Shown piece after piece: positions 49,977 through 62,368 of a stretch of DNA of 64,000 nt; within the stretch, counting starts at the first letter, position 1, and each line of letters starts with the position of its first letter. A program made the translations under genes and the position numbers. Under the pieces are notes generated by a model. The model was given only the letters and a program-made list of their open reading frames with translations, ran no database searches and was not told the DNA's origin. The DNA is taken from positions 1,798,001 to 1,862,000 of the forward strand of contig CAVXGU010000003.1 in NCBI GenBank assembly GCA_963761615.1, given 5' to 3'. This stretch comes from CAVXGU01 sp963761615 (lineage in GTDB: Bacteria > Acidobacteriota > Vicinamibacteria > Vicinamibacterales > CAVVIG01).

Positions 49977-51245
49977 ATGCTGCGCCGTCCGCCGCGTCCC
50001 GCGGCTGCGATCGTCGCGATCGTGCTCGCCGTCGCCGCCTGCGGCGCGCCGCGCGCGCCCGTGCTCACGATCTCGGGCAGCGCCGTCGGCCGGGAGGCCG
50101 ACGTGCTGCGCGCGCAGCTCGCGCGCTTCCAGTCGGCGCACCCCGGCCTCACCGTCCGCCTCCGGGCGACGCCGGATGCGGCCGACCAGCGACACCAGCT
50201 CTACGTCCAGTGGCTGAACGCGCACACGGGGGACCCCGACGTGCTGCAGCTCGACGTGATCTGGACGCCCGAGTTCGCGGCCGCCGGATGGATCCTGCCG
50301 CTCGATCGGTTCCGCCCGAAGGCCGACCGCTTCTTCCCGGCCGCGATCGCCGCCGACCGCTGGAACGGCAGATTGTACGCGCTCCCGTGGTTCGTCGACG
50401 TGGGGATGTTGTATTGGCGGACCGATCTCGTGGCCGCCGCGCCACGCACGTTCGCCGAACTCGATCGCGACGCGCGCCGGGCGCGCTCCACCGCCGTGCC
50501 GTACGGGTTCGTCTGGGAGGGCGCGCGCTACGAAGGGCTGGTCACCGTCTTCCTCGAGTTCCTCGGCGGGTTCGGCGGACGGATGTTCGACGGGCGCGGA
50601 CGTGTGGCGGTCGACTCGGACCGCGCGGTCGCGGCGCTGACCGCGATGCGCAACGAAGTCGGGGCGAACGGGATCGCGCCCGAAGCGGTGCTGACGTGGC
50701 AGGAGGAGCAGACCCGATTCGCCTTCCAGAACGGCCAGGCCGTGTTCATGCGCAACTGGCCGTACGCCGACGCGCTGCTCCGGGATCCCGCCTCCTCGCG
50801 CGTGGCCGGACACTTCGCCGTCGCGGCGATGCCCGCGGGCCCGGGCGGCCGTCCGACGGCGGCCCTCGGCGGATCCGAGCTCGCCGTCAACGCGTACAGC
50901 GAGCAGCCGGACCAGGCGTACGCGCTCGTCGACTACCTGCTCCAGCCGGCGCAGATGCTGGAGCGCGCGCGCGGCGTCGGGCAGTACCCGCCCGACACGA
51001 CGCTGTACGGCACGCCGGAGCTGGCGCGCGCGCTCGGCGCCGATTCCACGGTGATCCGCGCGATCATCGACGGCGCCGTGCCGCGCCCCGTCACGCCCGT
51101 CTACAGCCAGCTGTCCGAGATCCTGCAGATTGCCCTCCACCGCGCGCTGACGCACCAGGCCGAGCCGGCCGCCGCGCTGCACCAGGCAGCGCGACAGATG
51201 CAGGCGGTGCTCGACGATGCGGGCCTCGGGGGAGGGGTGTCGTGA
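49977..51245 (+). CDS. Sugar ABC transporter substrate-binding lipoprotein
   Basis: 422 residues. The signal ends in a lipobox-like AVAACG. SBP family 1 pattern: FQSAHPGLTVRLRATPDAAD, DPDVLQLDVIWTPEFAAAGW, LYALPWFVDVGMLYWRTDLV, GQAVFMRNWPYAD and LGGSELAVNAYSEQPDQAYA. It probably binds trehalose, maltose or a similar alpha-glucoside (LpqY/ThuE-like). First gene of an ABC operon; its stop overlaps the first permease (GTGA). Confidence 0.88.
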   Translation: MLRRPPRPAAAIVAIVLAVAACGAPRAPVLTISGSAVGREADVLRAQLARFQSAHPGLTVRLRATPDAADQRHQLYVQWLNAHTGDPDVLQLDVIWTPEFAAAGWILPLDRFRPKADRFFPAAIAADRWNGRLYALPWFVDVGMLYWRTDLVAAAPRTFAELDRDARRARSTAVPYGFVWEGARYEGLVTVFLEFLGGFGGRMFDGRGRVAVDSDRAVAALTAMRNEVGANGIAPEAVLTWQEEQTRFAFQNGQAVFMRNWPYADALLRDPASSRVAGHFAVAAMPAGPGGRPTAALGGSELAVNAYSEQPDQAYALVDYLLQPAQMLERARGVGQYPPDTTLYGTPELARALGADSTVIRAIIDGAVPRPVTPVYSQLSEILQIALHRALTHQAEPAAALHQAARQMQAVLDDAGLGGGVS

Positions 51246-52126
51246 AGCGCGACCGCGGGCTGGCGTGGATCATGGCCGCCCCGGCGCTCGCCGTGATCCT
51301 CGCCGTGGCGCTGTTCCCGATCGGCTGGACGATCCGGGAGTCGTTCTATCGCGACGACCTGCGGCTGCCGTGGCTGGGTCGCCCGTTCGTGGGGCTCGCA
51401 AACTACACCGCGCTCGCGCGGGAGCCGAGATTCTGGGCGGCCCTCGCCCACACGGCCGCGTTCACCGCCGTCGCGGTCTCCCTGGAACTGGTGGCGGGAC
51501 TGGGAATCGCCCTCGCCCTCGACCGGGTCGTCCGCGCGCGCGGCGTGCTGCGCACGGCGGTCCTTTTGCCCTGGGCGATTCCCACGGTCGTCGTCGCACT
51601 GATCTGGCGCTTCATGTTCGAGAGCCCCTCGGGCATCGTCAACACCGTGCTGGCCGGGAGCGGCGCGGTGCGCCGGCCACCCGCGTGGTTCGTCCACCCC
51701 GTCGGCGCGTGGGTGCCGATCGTGCTCGCCGACGTGTGGAAGATGACGCCGTTCGTCGCCGTCCTGCTGCTGGCGGGTCTGCAGAACATCGATCCCGCCG
51801 TCCAGGAAGCGGCGCGCGTGGACGGCGCGGGCGCGTGGCGGCGCCTCGTGGACATCACGCTGCCGCTGCTCAGACCGGCGGTCCTGGTCGCCTTCGTCTT
51901 CCGGGCGATGGACGCCTTCCGCGTGTTCGATCTCGTGTACGTGCTGACGGGCGGAGGACCCGGGACGGCGACCGAACCGGTGGCCCTGCTCACGTTCACG
52001 ACACTGATGCAGAACCTCCGCTTCGGTGCGGGCGCGGCCCTGTCGGTGGCCGTCTTCGCGATCGCGTTCGTCTTCGCGCTCGTGTGCATCCGCCTGATGG
52101 GCGGGCGCGCGGAGCTGGCCGCGTGA
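51242..52126 (+). CDS. Sugar ABC transporter permease 1 (MalF/UgpA-like)
   Basis: 294 residues from GTG 51242. Six membrane helices, with the BPD_transp_1 EAA loop in QEAARVDGAGAWRRLVDITLP. The protein forms half of the membrane channel with the second permease. Its stop overlaps the next start (GTGA), consistent with tight coupling. Confidence 0.9.
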   Translation: MKRDRGLAWIMAAPALAVILAVALFPIGWTIRESFYRDDLRLPWLGRPFVGLANYTALAREPRFWAALAHTAAFTAVAVSLELVAGLGIALALDRVVRARGVLRTAVLLPWAIPTVVVALIWRFMFESPSGIVNTVLAGSGAVRRPPAWFVHPVGAWVPIVLADVWKMTPFVAVLLLAGLQNIDPAVQEAARVDGAGAWRRLVDITLPLLRPAVLVAFVFRAMDAFRVFDLVYVLTGGGPGTATEPVALLTFTTLMQNLRFGAGAALSVAVFAIAFVFALVCIRLMGGRAELAA

Positions 52127-52955
52127 GGGCGCGGCGCCGCCTCGCGGATCTGGCGCCGCCGGTGGCGATGGCGGTCGTCGTGGCCGCGCTGATGTTTCCC
52201 CTCTACTGGGCGGTGGTCTCCTCGTTCACGCCCGACGCGCGGCTGTTCGCGTCCGCCGTCGCTCGTGCCGGCGCATTGGGTCCTCGACCACTACCGCGCA
52301 CTCTTCGGCGAGCGGGACTTCCTCGTGCCGCTCCGCAATTCGATCATCGTCGCCGGCGCGACCACGGGGCTGGCCGTGGCGCTCGGCACCCTCTGCGCGT
52401 ACGCGCTGGCCCGACTGCCGATTCCGCACAAGCCCGCGCTCCTGGCCTTCGTGCTCGCGGTCTCGATGTTTCCGCAGATCTCGATCGTGTCGCCCCTGTA
52501 TCTGGTGCTGCGCGGCGCTGGGCCTGATCAACACCTACCCGGGCCTCGTGCTGCCGTACCTGACCTTCGCGATGCCGCTGACGATCTGGCTCCTGACCGG
52601 ATTCTTCCGTCAGCTGCCCGCCGAGCTCGAGGCGGCCAGCCTGATCGACGGCGCGGGGCGGTGGCGGACGTTCTGGGAGATCGTGCTGCCGGTCGCGTGG
52701 CCGGGCGTGGCCACGACCGCGATCCTCACGTTCCTGTACTGCTGGAACGAGTTCCTGTTCGCCCTGTCGTTCACGCTCGGGCCCGAGCGCTACACGGTGC
52801 CAGTCGCGATCGCGCTCTTCCGCGGGCAGTACCAGGTGCCGTGGGGCGAGGTGCTGGCGGCGGCGGTCGTCGCCACGATCCCGATCGCGTTCTTCGTCCT
52901 GTTCGCACAGCGCCGCATCGTGGCCGGATTGACCGTGGGGGCCGTAAAGGGATGA
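52123..52955 (+). CDS. Sugar ABC transporter permease 2 (MalG/UgpE-like), two frameshifts
   Basis: From GTG 52123: VAMAVVVAALMFPLYWAVVS. Then near 52260 the frame changes to PAHWVLDHYRALFGERDFLV and SPLYLVLR. Near 52515 one extra G shifts it again to LGLINTYPGLVLPYLTFAMP. The EAA loop ELEAASLIDGAGRWRTFWEI is in the third frame, which ends at 52955. All expected parts of a MalG-type permease are present in order, so the breaks look like base-calling errors or a recent lesion. Confidence 0.88.
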
Positions 52956-53093
52956 AACGGGCGCCGGGCACCAGGCGCCGCGCGCCGAGTGCTGGTGCCG
53001 GGTGCGGGGTGCTGGGTGTCGGGTGCGTCGACGCGCGTAGTGCGCGTCTTCCGACCGGCTTGACACGGCGGATTCTGAGGGTCGGCACTTCCT

Positions 53094-53139
53094 CCGAGAG
53101 CCGAGAGCCGAGAGCCGAGAGCCGAGAGCCGAGAGCCGA
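53094..53139 (+). repeat. Heptanucleotide tandem repeat (CCGAGAG)6.6 before the ABC ATPase
   Basis: Six complete CCGAGAG units and four further bases lie directly upstream of the ATPase ATG (53144). The purine-rich GAGAG of the last unit is the only plausible ribosome binding site, 8 bp from the ATG. Upstream (52956-53050) is a G-rich stretch with repeated GGTGC/GGGTG words. Variation in unit number would change the leader but not the reading frame. Confidence 0.9.
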
Positions 53140-53143
53140 ATCA

Positions 53144-54214
53144 ATGTCGAGCATCGAACTGGAGGGCGTGACGAAGGCGTACTTGGCCGGGCAGGCGGCG
53201 GTGCGCGACGTGACACTCGAGGTGCGCGACGGCGAGCTCCTGGTCCTCGTCGGGCCGTCGGGGAGCGGCAAGAGCACGATCCTGCGGCTCATCGCCGGCC
53301 TGGAAGAGCCGACGGCCGGGCGGGTGCGCGTCGGAGGACGGGACGTGACCGATCTGCCGCCGCAGGAGCGCGATCTGGCGATGGTGTTCCAGACCTACGC
53401 GCTGTACCCTCACAAGACCGTCCGCGACAACCTGGCCTTCGGGCTGAAGGTGCGCGGGGTCGGTCGCGCGGCGATCGCCCAGCGGGTGGCCGGCACGGCG
53501 GCGGCGCTCGGCATCGAGGCCTTGCTGGATCGCAGGCCGGCGCAGCTGTCAGGCGGTCAGCGCCAGCGCGTTGCCCTGGGGCGCGCGCTCGTCCGGGAGC
53601 CGCGCGCGTTCCTGCTGGACGAGCCGCTGTCGAATCTGGATCCACAGCTGCGCGTCGGGACGCGCGCCGAGCTCGCGCTGCTGCACCGGCGCCTCGGCGC
53701 GACAATGGTCTACGTGACGCACGATCAGGAGGAGGCGATGACGCTCGGAGAGCGCGTGGCGGTCATGCGGGACGGGGCCGTGATCCAGGTGGCGCCCCCG
53801 CTCGACCTGTACCACGCGCCGGCGAATACCTTCGTCGCGTCCTTCATCGGATCGCCGGCGATGAATCTCTGGGTCTGCCGCCGCGCCGCCGACGGGGCGT
53901 GGACGAGCGGGACGCTGCGCCTCGGAGACGGAGGCGGCGTTGCATCGGCCGCCGGCGGGGAGATCGTCGTCGGCGTGCGCCCGCACGACGTGACGATCGT
54001 GCCGGACCACGCCGACCTCGAGGGTGTCGTCGAGGTGCTGGAGCCGTTCGGGGCGACCTCTCTCGCGCACGTCCGCACGGGCGACGGCGAGCCGCTGGTC
54101 CGGGTCGTCGTGCCGGGCGACGTACGCGCTGCCGCCGGGCACGCGCGTCGGCCTCGCGCTGCGCCGGGACCGTCTGCACTTCTTCGACGCCGCCACGGGC
54201 CGGCGGCTCGGCGC

Positions 54215-54218
<4 letters not shown>
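53144..54218 (+). CDS. Sugar ABC transporter ATPase (MsmK/UgpC-like), C-terminal frameshift
   Basis: Walker A is VGPSGSGKSTILRL, the Q-loop MVFQTYALYPHK, the signature LSGGQRQRVALGRALV, Walker B AFLLDEPLSNLD and the switch His in VYVTHDQEEAM. The C-terminal TOBE-like domain runs VVGVRPHDVTIVPDH. Near 54120 the frame shifts; LPPGTRVGLALRRDRLHFFD and the stop at 54218 lie in the other frame. The stop overlaps treY (ATGA). It energises the permease pair above. Length with the shift is about 357, as for the family. Confidence 0.9.
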
Positions 54219-57079
<2,861 letters not shown>

Positions 57080-57080
57080 G

Positions 57081-58448
57081 GTGACGAGACGTTCGCTCCC
57101 TGCGGCTCTTTGCCTCGTGCTGGCGGCTGGCGCGCCCGCCGTCGCGCAGACGGCGTCGTCACAGGCGCTGTTTCTGGAGACGGTGCGGGATCCTGGCAAT
57201 CTCGACGTGGCGCCGACGGCGCGATCCCTCGCGCTCGGAGGCGTGCGCCTGGGAACCGGCCATGCCGAGGACGCCGTCAGCAGCCCCGCGACGCTGGTGC
57301 TCGGAACCGGCCTCGACATCGTCGCCTCGGGCGGCGCGCTGTTCTACGCACGCGACGAGCTCGTGGACACGCCCGACCGGTTTCCGCCGCTGCATCCTGA
57401 GCGGGCGAAGACCCCCGCCACTCGGGCGACGCCGTTCTTCGCGGCGGCGTCCATGCACCGCCGGGAGTGGGCCGTCGCGGGCTTTCTCGATCGCTCGGGC
57501 GTCCTTGCGCACCGGTTCGACACCGCCACGTCGAACATCTACTTCGCGGCGCTGCAAGGTACTTCCGTCAGCGAGGACGGCACGGGCCACGCGTCCATCA
57601 GCGAACAGGTGACGCGCGTGGGCGGCGCCGGCGCGCTGTCCCTGCCCGACCACCGCCTGGCCGTCGGGCTCGCCTGGAGCGCGGTCCGCGTGGACTATCA
57701 GGCGGTGGCCCACGTGCACGTCGACACGGAGAGCTCACTGTACGGCGGGCCGGTATCCACCGCCAGTTCCGAGGTGGACAACAGCGCGACCGTCGCGGGC
57801 TGGGCGCCCGGTCTCGTGGTGAGCGCGATGGGCCGACCCGTGCCGGCCGTGACGGTGCTTGCCCGCTGGGAGCGCGCGCCGACGTTCGCCGGGACGCACG
57901 CCATCGTCAGCCAGGACGCCCATCAGACGAATCGCGTCGAGAACGACATCGCCCTGCGCCTGCCGGCGACCTTGTCCGTTGGCGCGTCCGCCGTCGTGGC
58001 GCGAACGACCGTCGTCGGAGAGATTGCCCGCACGGACTTCTCCCAGAGCCTTCGTCCAATCGAGGAGGTCATGGGCACGGGTCCGTGCGCGGTTCCGAAC
58101 GCGAACTGCCCGGGCTGGGGATTCGCGAACTATCGAGCGTCCGACGCCACCGCCTGGCGTGTGGGTGGTGAACAGGACATCCCCGTGGGTCGGGGAGAGC
58201 TGCTGCTCCGCGGAGGTCTTCAGCACCAGACGGCGTACACGGTGGCGCGACCCACGAGCGACCCCGACCGGAACGGCGGGAGCCTGCCCGCGCCGCCCTT
58301 CCTTTCCGATTTGGAGCCCCCGCGCGAGGCGGCCTTCTGGGTCAACGGCGGCCTCGCGTATCGTCGGAGTGGCTGCGAACTGGCGTTCGGAATCGGACGG
58401 TCCGACACGCAGATTCGATGGCTTGCCGACTTCCGGCTCTTCCGGTGA
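57081..58448 (+). CDS. Outer membrane beta-barrel protein (FadL/OmpP1-like)
   Basis: 455 residues from GTG 57081, 1 bp after the treY stop. A signal peptide (LPAALCLVLAAGAPAVAQT) is followed by ARSLALGGVRLGTGHAEDAV, SSPATLVL and many alternating strands ending RWLADFRLFR. The N-terminal hatch-like sequence and length resemble FadL/OmpP1 porins for hydrophobic compounds. The specificity is unknown. It may be read through from treY. Confidence 0.68.
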   Translation: MTRRSLPAALCLVLAAGAPAVAQTASSQALFLETVRDPGNLDVAPTARSLALGGVRLGTGHAEDAVSSPATLVLGTGLDIVASGGALFYARDELVDTPDRFPPLHPERAKTPATRATPFFAAASMHRREWAVAGFLDRSGVLAHRFDTATSNIYFAALQGTSVSEDGTGHASISEQVTRVGGAGALSLPDHRLAVGLAWSAVRVDYQAVAHVHVDTESSLYGGPVSTASSEVDNSATVAGWAPGLVVSAMGRPVPAVTVLARWERAPTFAGTHAIVSQDAHQTNRVENDIALRLPATLSVGASAVVARTTVVGEIARTDFSQSLRPIEEVMGTGPCAVPNANCPGWGFANYRASDATAWRVGGEQDIPVGRGELLLRGGLQHQTAYTVARPTSDPDRNGGSLPAPPFLSDLEPPREAAFWVNGGLAYRRSGCELAFGIGRSDTQIRWLADFRLFR

Positions 58449-58552
58449 CGCCCGGCACCGGGCGGCCTGCCGAAAATCCGTCAGCCGGACACCACGGCCT
58501 GCGAGACGCCGGCCAATCCCGGCCGGCAGCACTCTTGCGAATCGCCTGACGG

Positions 58553-58993
58553 ATGCTTTCCCTTCCCGAGCTGCTCAGGAGGTTCCGGCGCGTCTGGGTG
58601 CCGCCCGGAGCCGCTCTTGCGCATGTGGCGCCTCCCGTGGATGTCTCGGCGCGTCTCCGTGCGGAGGTCCGGCCCGTTCTCGCGGCACTCGCGGAGATGC
58701 AGCAGCGGGCCGCCGCGATACGGCAGGCTGGCGAGGCCAGGAGTGCGGCCGTGGTCGATGCCGCCGGGCGCAGCGCGGCCGACGCCGTCCGCCAGGCGGA
58801 AGGGCAGGCGCCCGACGCCCGCACCGCGGCGGCCCGCCGAAGGTGGGAAGCCGTGGAGAGCGAGGTCGCCGAGGCGTTGAAGGTAGCGGAGGCGGAAGCC
58901 GCCCGTATCGAGGCCGAGTCCGCGCGCCGCCTTCCGGAGCTCGTGAAGAGCGTGGGAGCGTGCGTCGCGAGCGGCGGCGGCCTGGCGTCATGA
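58553..58993 (+). CDS. V/A-type ATPase peripheral stalk subunit (G/H-like)
   Basis: 146 residues. After a short N-terminal part (LSLPELLRRFRRVWVPPGAA) it is nearly all amphipathic helix rich in Ala, Glu and Arg (EMQQRAAAIRQAGEARSAAV, AEALKVAEAEAARIEAESAR), as in stalk subunits. The overlapping ATGA with the next gene and position at the head of the V-ATPase operon support the call. Sequence identity of such subunits is always low. Confidence 0.65.
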   Translation: MLSLPELLRRFRRVWVPPGAALAHVAPPVDVSARLRAEVRPVLAALAEMQQRAAAIRQAGEARSAAVVDAAGRSAADAVRQAEGQAPDARTAAARRRWEAVESEVAEALKVAEAEAARIEAESARRLPELVKSVGACVASGGGLAS

Positions 58994-59916
58994 GCTTCGG
59001 CTGGGTGGCCGGCGCCATTCGTGGCCGCGCGCTCGCCAGGCGCCGGCTCGGAGACGAGGGCATCGCGAGCCTCGCATCGCGCCCCTCGCTTGCCGGCGCG
59101 CTCGACTTCCTGGCTACCTCGTCGTACGGTCACCGCGTGCGCAGGGATCTCGACGTCGCGCGAGCCCGGCGGTCGATTGCCGAGACGACCCTGTGGCATC
59201 TACGCGTCCTCGCAGGCTGGATCCCGCCCCGCGGCGTGCGATCGCTGCGCGCCATTGCCGGCTGGTTCGAGCTCCTCGACGTCGAGAGCCATGCGTGGGC
59301 GATCGCCGCAGGCGACCGCTGGGCCGAGACCCCGCTGCCGCTGGGTGCGCTGGCGACGATCTGGCCGCGCGTGGCCCCCGCGACCACGCTCCACGGCATT
59401 CGAACGGTGCTCGCGCACTCCGACTGGGGCGATCCGGGAGGGGACGCGCTGCCGGAGATCCTGCTGGGCCTTCGCCTCGGGTGGTCGCGCGCGCTCGGGC
59501 AGGCAGCCCCGGCGGCGCGCGAATGGGCCGACGGGGCCCTGACGCTCGCACTCGCCAAGGGCCTGTTCGCCGCGCCGTCGCGGCCCGAAGGGCAGGCGCT
59601 GCCGCAGGTGCCCGAGCTCGGATCGGCCTGGCGCAAGGCCACCGACTTCGCCGCCTTCCGCCGGGCCGTCCCCGCGTCTGGACGGTGGGTGCTGCGCAAC
59701 GTGCCGCAGTCTTCGGACCTCTGGCAGGCGGAGCGCGCGTGGTGGGATCGCGTCGATCGCGACGCGTCGAGGCTGCTGGGCCGGCCGGAGCTCGGCGAGG
59801 CCGCGGTCGTCGGCGCGGCGGCGTCCCTCCTGACCGACTGCTGGCGGGCGCAGGCGGCGCTGGAGCAGGCGGCTCGCGAATCGGCTGCGAAAGGAGGCCC
59901 CGGTGTCGGTGCTTGA
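58990..59916 (+). CDS. V/A-type ATPase subunit C (d)-like
   Basis: 308 residues, all-helical. The N-terminus WVAGAIRGRALARRRLGDEG and repeats of three-helix type (TTLWHLRVLAGWIPPRGVRS, WADGALTLALAKGLFAA) fit subunit C/d, which links the central stalk to the membrane ring. Its overlap with neighbours on both sides and its place before subunit I support this. Weakly conserved family, so the call leans on context. Confidence 0.68.
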   Translation: MSFGWVAGAIRGRALARRRLGDEGIASLASRPSLAGALDFLATSSYGHRVRRDLDVARARRSIAETTLWHLRVLAGWIPPRGVRSLRAIAGWFELLDVESHAWAIAAGDRWAETPLPLGALATIWPRVAPATTLHGIRTVLAHSDWGDPGGDALPEILLGLRLGWSRALGQAAPAAREWADGALTLALAKGLFAAPSRPEGQALPQVPELGSAWRKATDFAAFRRAVPASGRWVLRNVPQSSDLWQAERAWWDRVDRDASRLLGRPELGEAAVVGAAASLLTDCWRAQAALEQAARESAAKGGPGVGA

Positions 59917-61303
59917 CGTTCCCGCACCGGTGCGGATGCACCGGGTCGCCATCGCCGCGATGGCGACCTCGCTGCGGCAGGTGCTCGTCCGGCTCGCCGG
60001 GTCTGGCACCGTGGAGCTCGCGGGGGAGCTTCCCGCTCCTGCCGGGCCGGCCAACGACGCCCTGCGCCGGGTGGAGGCGGCCGGCGGCCCTCGTCTCGCC
60101 GCCGCGGTTCTCGAGGCGCCGCCCGACTTGTCGGGGCTGGAGGAGCGCGGCGCGCGCGATCTGCTCGCCGGCGAGGTCGAGATCGAGCGGCGTGCGGGCA
60201 TGGCCCTGGCGCAGGACGATGTGAGCGTGCTGGTGGGATGGACGCCGGCGCAGCACCTCGGTTCGCTCCGCGAGCGCATGGGTGCGATCGGCGCGGCGGT
60301 GATCGAGCTGCCGTCGCCCGCGACCGAGGTGCCGCCGACGTTGCTGCGTTCGGCCAGGCTGGCCGCGCCGTTTCGCGTCCTCGTGGACACCTACGGCGTC
60401 CTGCCGTATTCGGACGTCGACCCGACGGCGTTCGCGGCCGTCGCGTTCGTGGTGATGTTCGGCATGATGTTCGGCGACGTCGGCCATGGTCTGCTGCTGA
60501 TGCTGCTGGGATTCGCGCTGGCACGCCAGCGGAGCGGACGCTTCGCGCGCTTTCGCGGTTCGTGGCCGCTCGTCGTGGCGGCCGGGGCGTCGGGCACCGT
60601 GTTCGGCCTGCTCTACGGGGAATGTTTCGGACCGACGGGACTCGTGCCCACGCTCTGGCTCGCGCCGCTCGATCAGCCGCTGCGGCTGCTCGAGGCGGGC
60701 GTCGTCGTCGGCAGCGCGCTGCTCGCCGTCAGCTACCTGCTGGGATCGGCCAACCGATGGCGCGAGCACGGGCTGGCGGCGGCGCTGTACGCGCAAGGCG
60801 GTTTTGCCGGGTCGCTGGTTTTCGCCGGCGCGGCCGTGGGGACGGTCGGCGTGATCGAGGCATCTTCGACGATTCGGACGGCGGGCCTCGCGATCGCGGC
60901 CGCCGGCTTGTGTCTGCTCTTCGTGGGCACGATCGCCGAGGCGGGGCGCGACGTGGGCGGCGTGACACGGGGTCTCGTGGAAGTCATGGACAATGTGATC
61001 CGCATCGGCAGCAACGTGATTTCCTTCGCGCGTCTGGCGGCCTTCGGCATGACCCATGCCGCGTTGAGTCTGGTGACGCTCGAGGGCGTGCGGCAGTCGG
61101 CCGGTGGCGTCGTCGGCTGGGCGGCAGCGGCGGTGCTGTTCGTGATCGGCACCGCTGTCGCCCTGGCGCTCGAAGGCATGGTCGCGACGATCCAGGCCCT
61201 GCGTCTCGAGTACTACGAGCTGTTTTCGCGCATCTTCGAGGAAGAGGGGCGGCCGTTCACGCCGTTCGCGCTTCCGGTTCGGTCCACGGAGGAGAGGTCA
61301 TGA
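59903..61303 (+). CDS. V/A-type ATPase subunit I (a), shorter than usual
   Basis: 466 residues; the family is usually 600 or more, so the cytoplasmic N-terminal half is reduced. The membrane half is intact: FGMMFGDVGHGLLLMLLGFA, VFGLLYGECFGPTGLVP, NVISFARLAAFGMTHAALSL and ALEGMVATIQALRLEYYELF, including the Arg of SFARLAAFG that contacts the rotor Glu. It forms the ion path of the V0 part. The start GTG overlaps subunit C; ATGA links to subunit K. Confidence 0.9.
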   Translation: MSVLDVPAPVRMHRVAIAAMATSLRQVLVRLAGSGTVELAGELPAPAGPANDALRRVEAAGGPRLAAAVLEAPPDLSGLEERGARDLLAGEVEIERRAGMALAQDDVSVLVGWTPAQHLGSLRERMGAIGAAVIELPSPATEVPPTLLRSARLAAPFRVLVDTYGVLPYSDVDPTAFAAVAFVVMFGMMFGDVGHGLLLMLLGFALARQRSGRFARFRGSWPLVVAAGASGTVFGLLYGECFGPTGLVPTLWLAPLDQPLRLLEAGVVVGSALLAVSYLLGSANRWREHGLAAALYAQGGFAGSLVFAGAAVGTVGVIEASSTIRTAGLAIAAAGLCLLFVGTIAEAGRDVGGVTRGLVEVMDNVIRIGSNVISFARLAAFGMTHAALSLVTLEGVRQSAGGVVGWAAAAVLFVIGTAVALALEGMVATIQALRLEYYELFSRIFEEEGRPFTPFALPVRSTEERS

Positions 61304-61647
61304 TCCGTTCCCGTCGATTCCTCGCCGGCGTCTTCGCCGGCGCCCTGACGGCGCCGATAGCGCTCCTGGCCGGGGCCGTCCCGGTTCTGGCCCAGGCCGC
61401 CCAGCAGGCGGCGCAGCCCGCTGCGGCCACCGGCGCCAGCGGCTCGGCCTTCTATGCGGCCGCCATCGCCGTCGGTGCCTCCGCACTCGGGGCCGCCGGC
61501 GCCGTGGCCTATACCGGCGCCGCGGCGCTGGCCGCCATGAGCGAGAAGCCGGAGCTGTTCGGCCGGTCGATCGTGATCGTCGGCCTCGCCGAAGGCATCG
61601 CGATCTACGGCCTCATCATCGCCGTGCTGATCCTGGGGCGCGTGTGA
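61300..61647 (+). CDS. V/A-type ATPase subunit K (c, proteolipid)
   Basis: 115 residues. An N-terminal signal-like helix (FLAGVFAGALTAPIALLAGA) and an Ala/Gln spacer precede the two-helix hairpin: FYAAAIAVGASALGAAGAVA and SIVIVGLAEGIAIYGLIIAV. The Glu in VGLAEG is the ion-binding residue. No second ion-binding repeat, so it is an 8-kDa-type subunit with a leader. Confidence 0.9.
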   Translation: MIRSRRFLAGVFAGALTAPIALLAGAVPVLAQAAQQAAQPAAATGASGSAFYAAAIAVGASALGAAGAVAYTGAAALAAMSEKPELFGRSIVIVGLAEGIAIYGLIIAVLILGRV

Positions 61648-61865
61648 GCGCGATCGCCGCTCTCGGGGAGCGCCGGCGCGTGGAAGGGTTCATGCTCGCC
61701 GGCGTCCGCGTCGTCGCGGCCGAGGACCGCGACGAGGCGCGGGCCGCGTGGCACGGGCTCGGGCCGGACGTCGCCGTCGTGCTCCTGACCGCCCGTGCCC
61801 ACGACGCGTTGATCGACCTGCTGCCATCACGCGAGGAGAGGATATGGACGGTGATTCCGGACTGA
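61644..61865 (+). CDS. V/A-type ATPase subunit F-like
   Basis: 73 residues from GTG 61644 (overlapping the K stop). A Rossmann-like half fold: VEGFMLAGVRVVAAEDRDEA, VAVVLLTARAHDALIDLLPS, IWTVIPD. The ending resembles the C-terminal P-D of subunit F. Shorter than the usual about 100 residues. It overlaps subunit E. Confidence 0.72.
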   Translation: MSAIAALGERRRVEGFMLAGVRVVAAEDRDEARAAWHGLGPDVAVVLLTARAHDALIDLLPSREERIWTVIPD

Positions 61866-62368
61866 CCGCGCAGCTCGCGCCGCTCGAGGCCGCGATGCTG
61901 GCCGCCGCGCGGGCGCAGGCCGACGCGCGCGTGAAGGAAGCGCAGACGGAGGCGGACCGGACCGTGGCCGATGGCACAGCGAAAGCCCGCGGCGTGATCG
62001 CCGCCGCCACGGCCGAGGGCGAGCGGGCCGCGGCGCGCGCGGCGGCGCACCGGCTCGTCGACGGCAAGCGGCGCGCGCGCTCGCTCGTGCTGTCGGCGCA
62101 GAACGAGGCCTACCGGCGTCTCGTCGTCGACTCGATTGCGGCGGCCGAGGGGCTGCGCGACCGGCCCGAGTACACGGATCTCGAGCGCCGCCTGGTCGAC
62201 CTCGCGAAGGCGACCCTCGGGCCCGACGCGACGATCGAGGTGGATCCGGACGATTGGGGCGGCGTGCGCGCGGTGTCGAGGGGCCGCACGCTCGACCTCA
62301 CCCTCGCGGCGCTCGCCCGGCTGTGCGTCGACCACCTGGGCCAGGGGGCGACCCGGCTGTGGGAGTGA
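61844..62368 (+). CDS. V/A-type ATPase subunit E-like (peripheral stalk)
   Basis: 174 residues from ATG 61844. The N-terminal long helix (LEAAMLAAARAQADARVKEA, RAAARAAAHRLVDGKRRARS) leads to a C-terminal alpha/beta domain (LERRLVDLAKATLGPDATIE, WGGVRAVSRGRTLDLTLAAL). This is the subunit E pattern. It pairs with the G/H-like gene at 58553. The stop overlaps subunit A (GTGA). Confidence 0.8.
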   Translation: MDGDSGLTAQLAPLEAAMLAAARAQADARVKEAQTEADRTVADGTAKARGVIAAATAEGERAAARAAAHRLVDGKRRARSLVLSAQNEAYRRLVVDSIAAAEGLRDRPEYTDLERRLVDLAKATLGPDATIEVDPDDWGGVRAVSRGRTLDLTLAALARLCVDHLGQGATRLWE

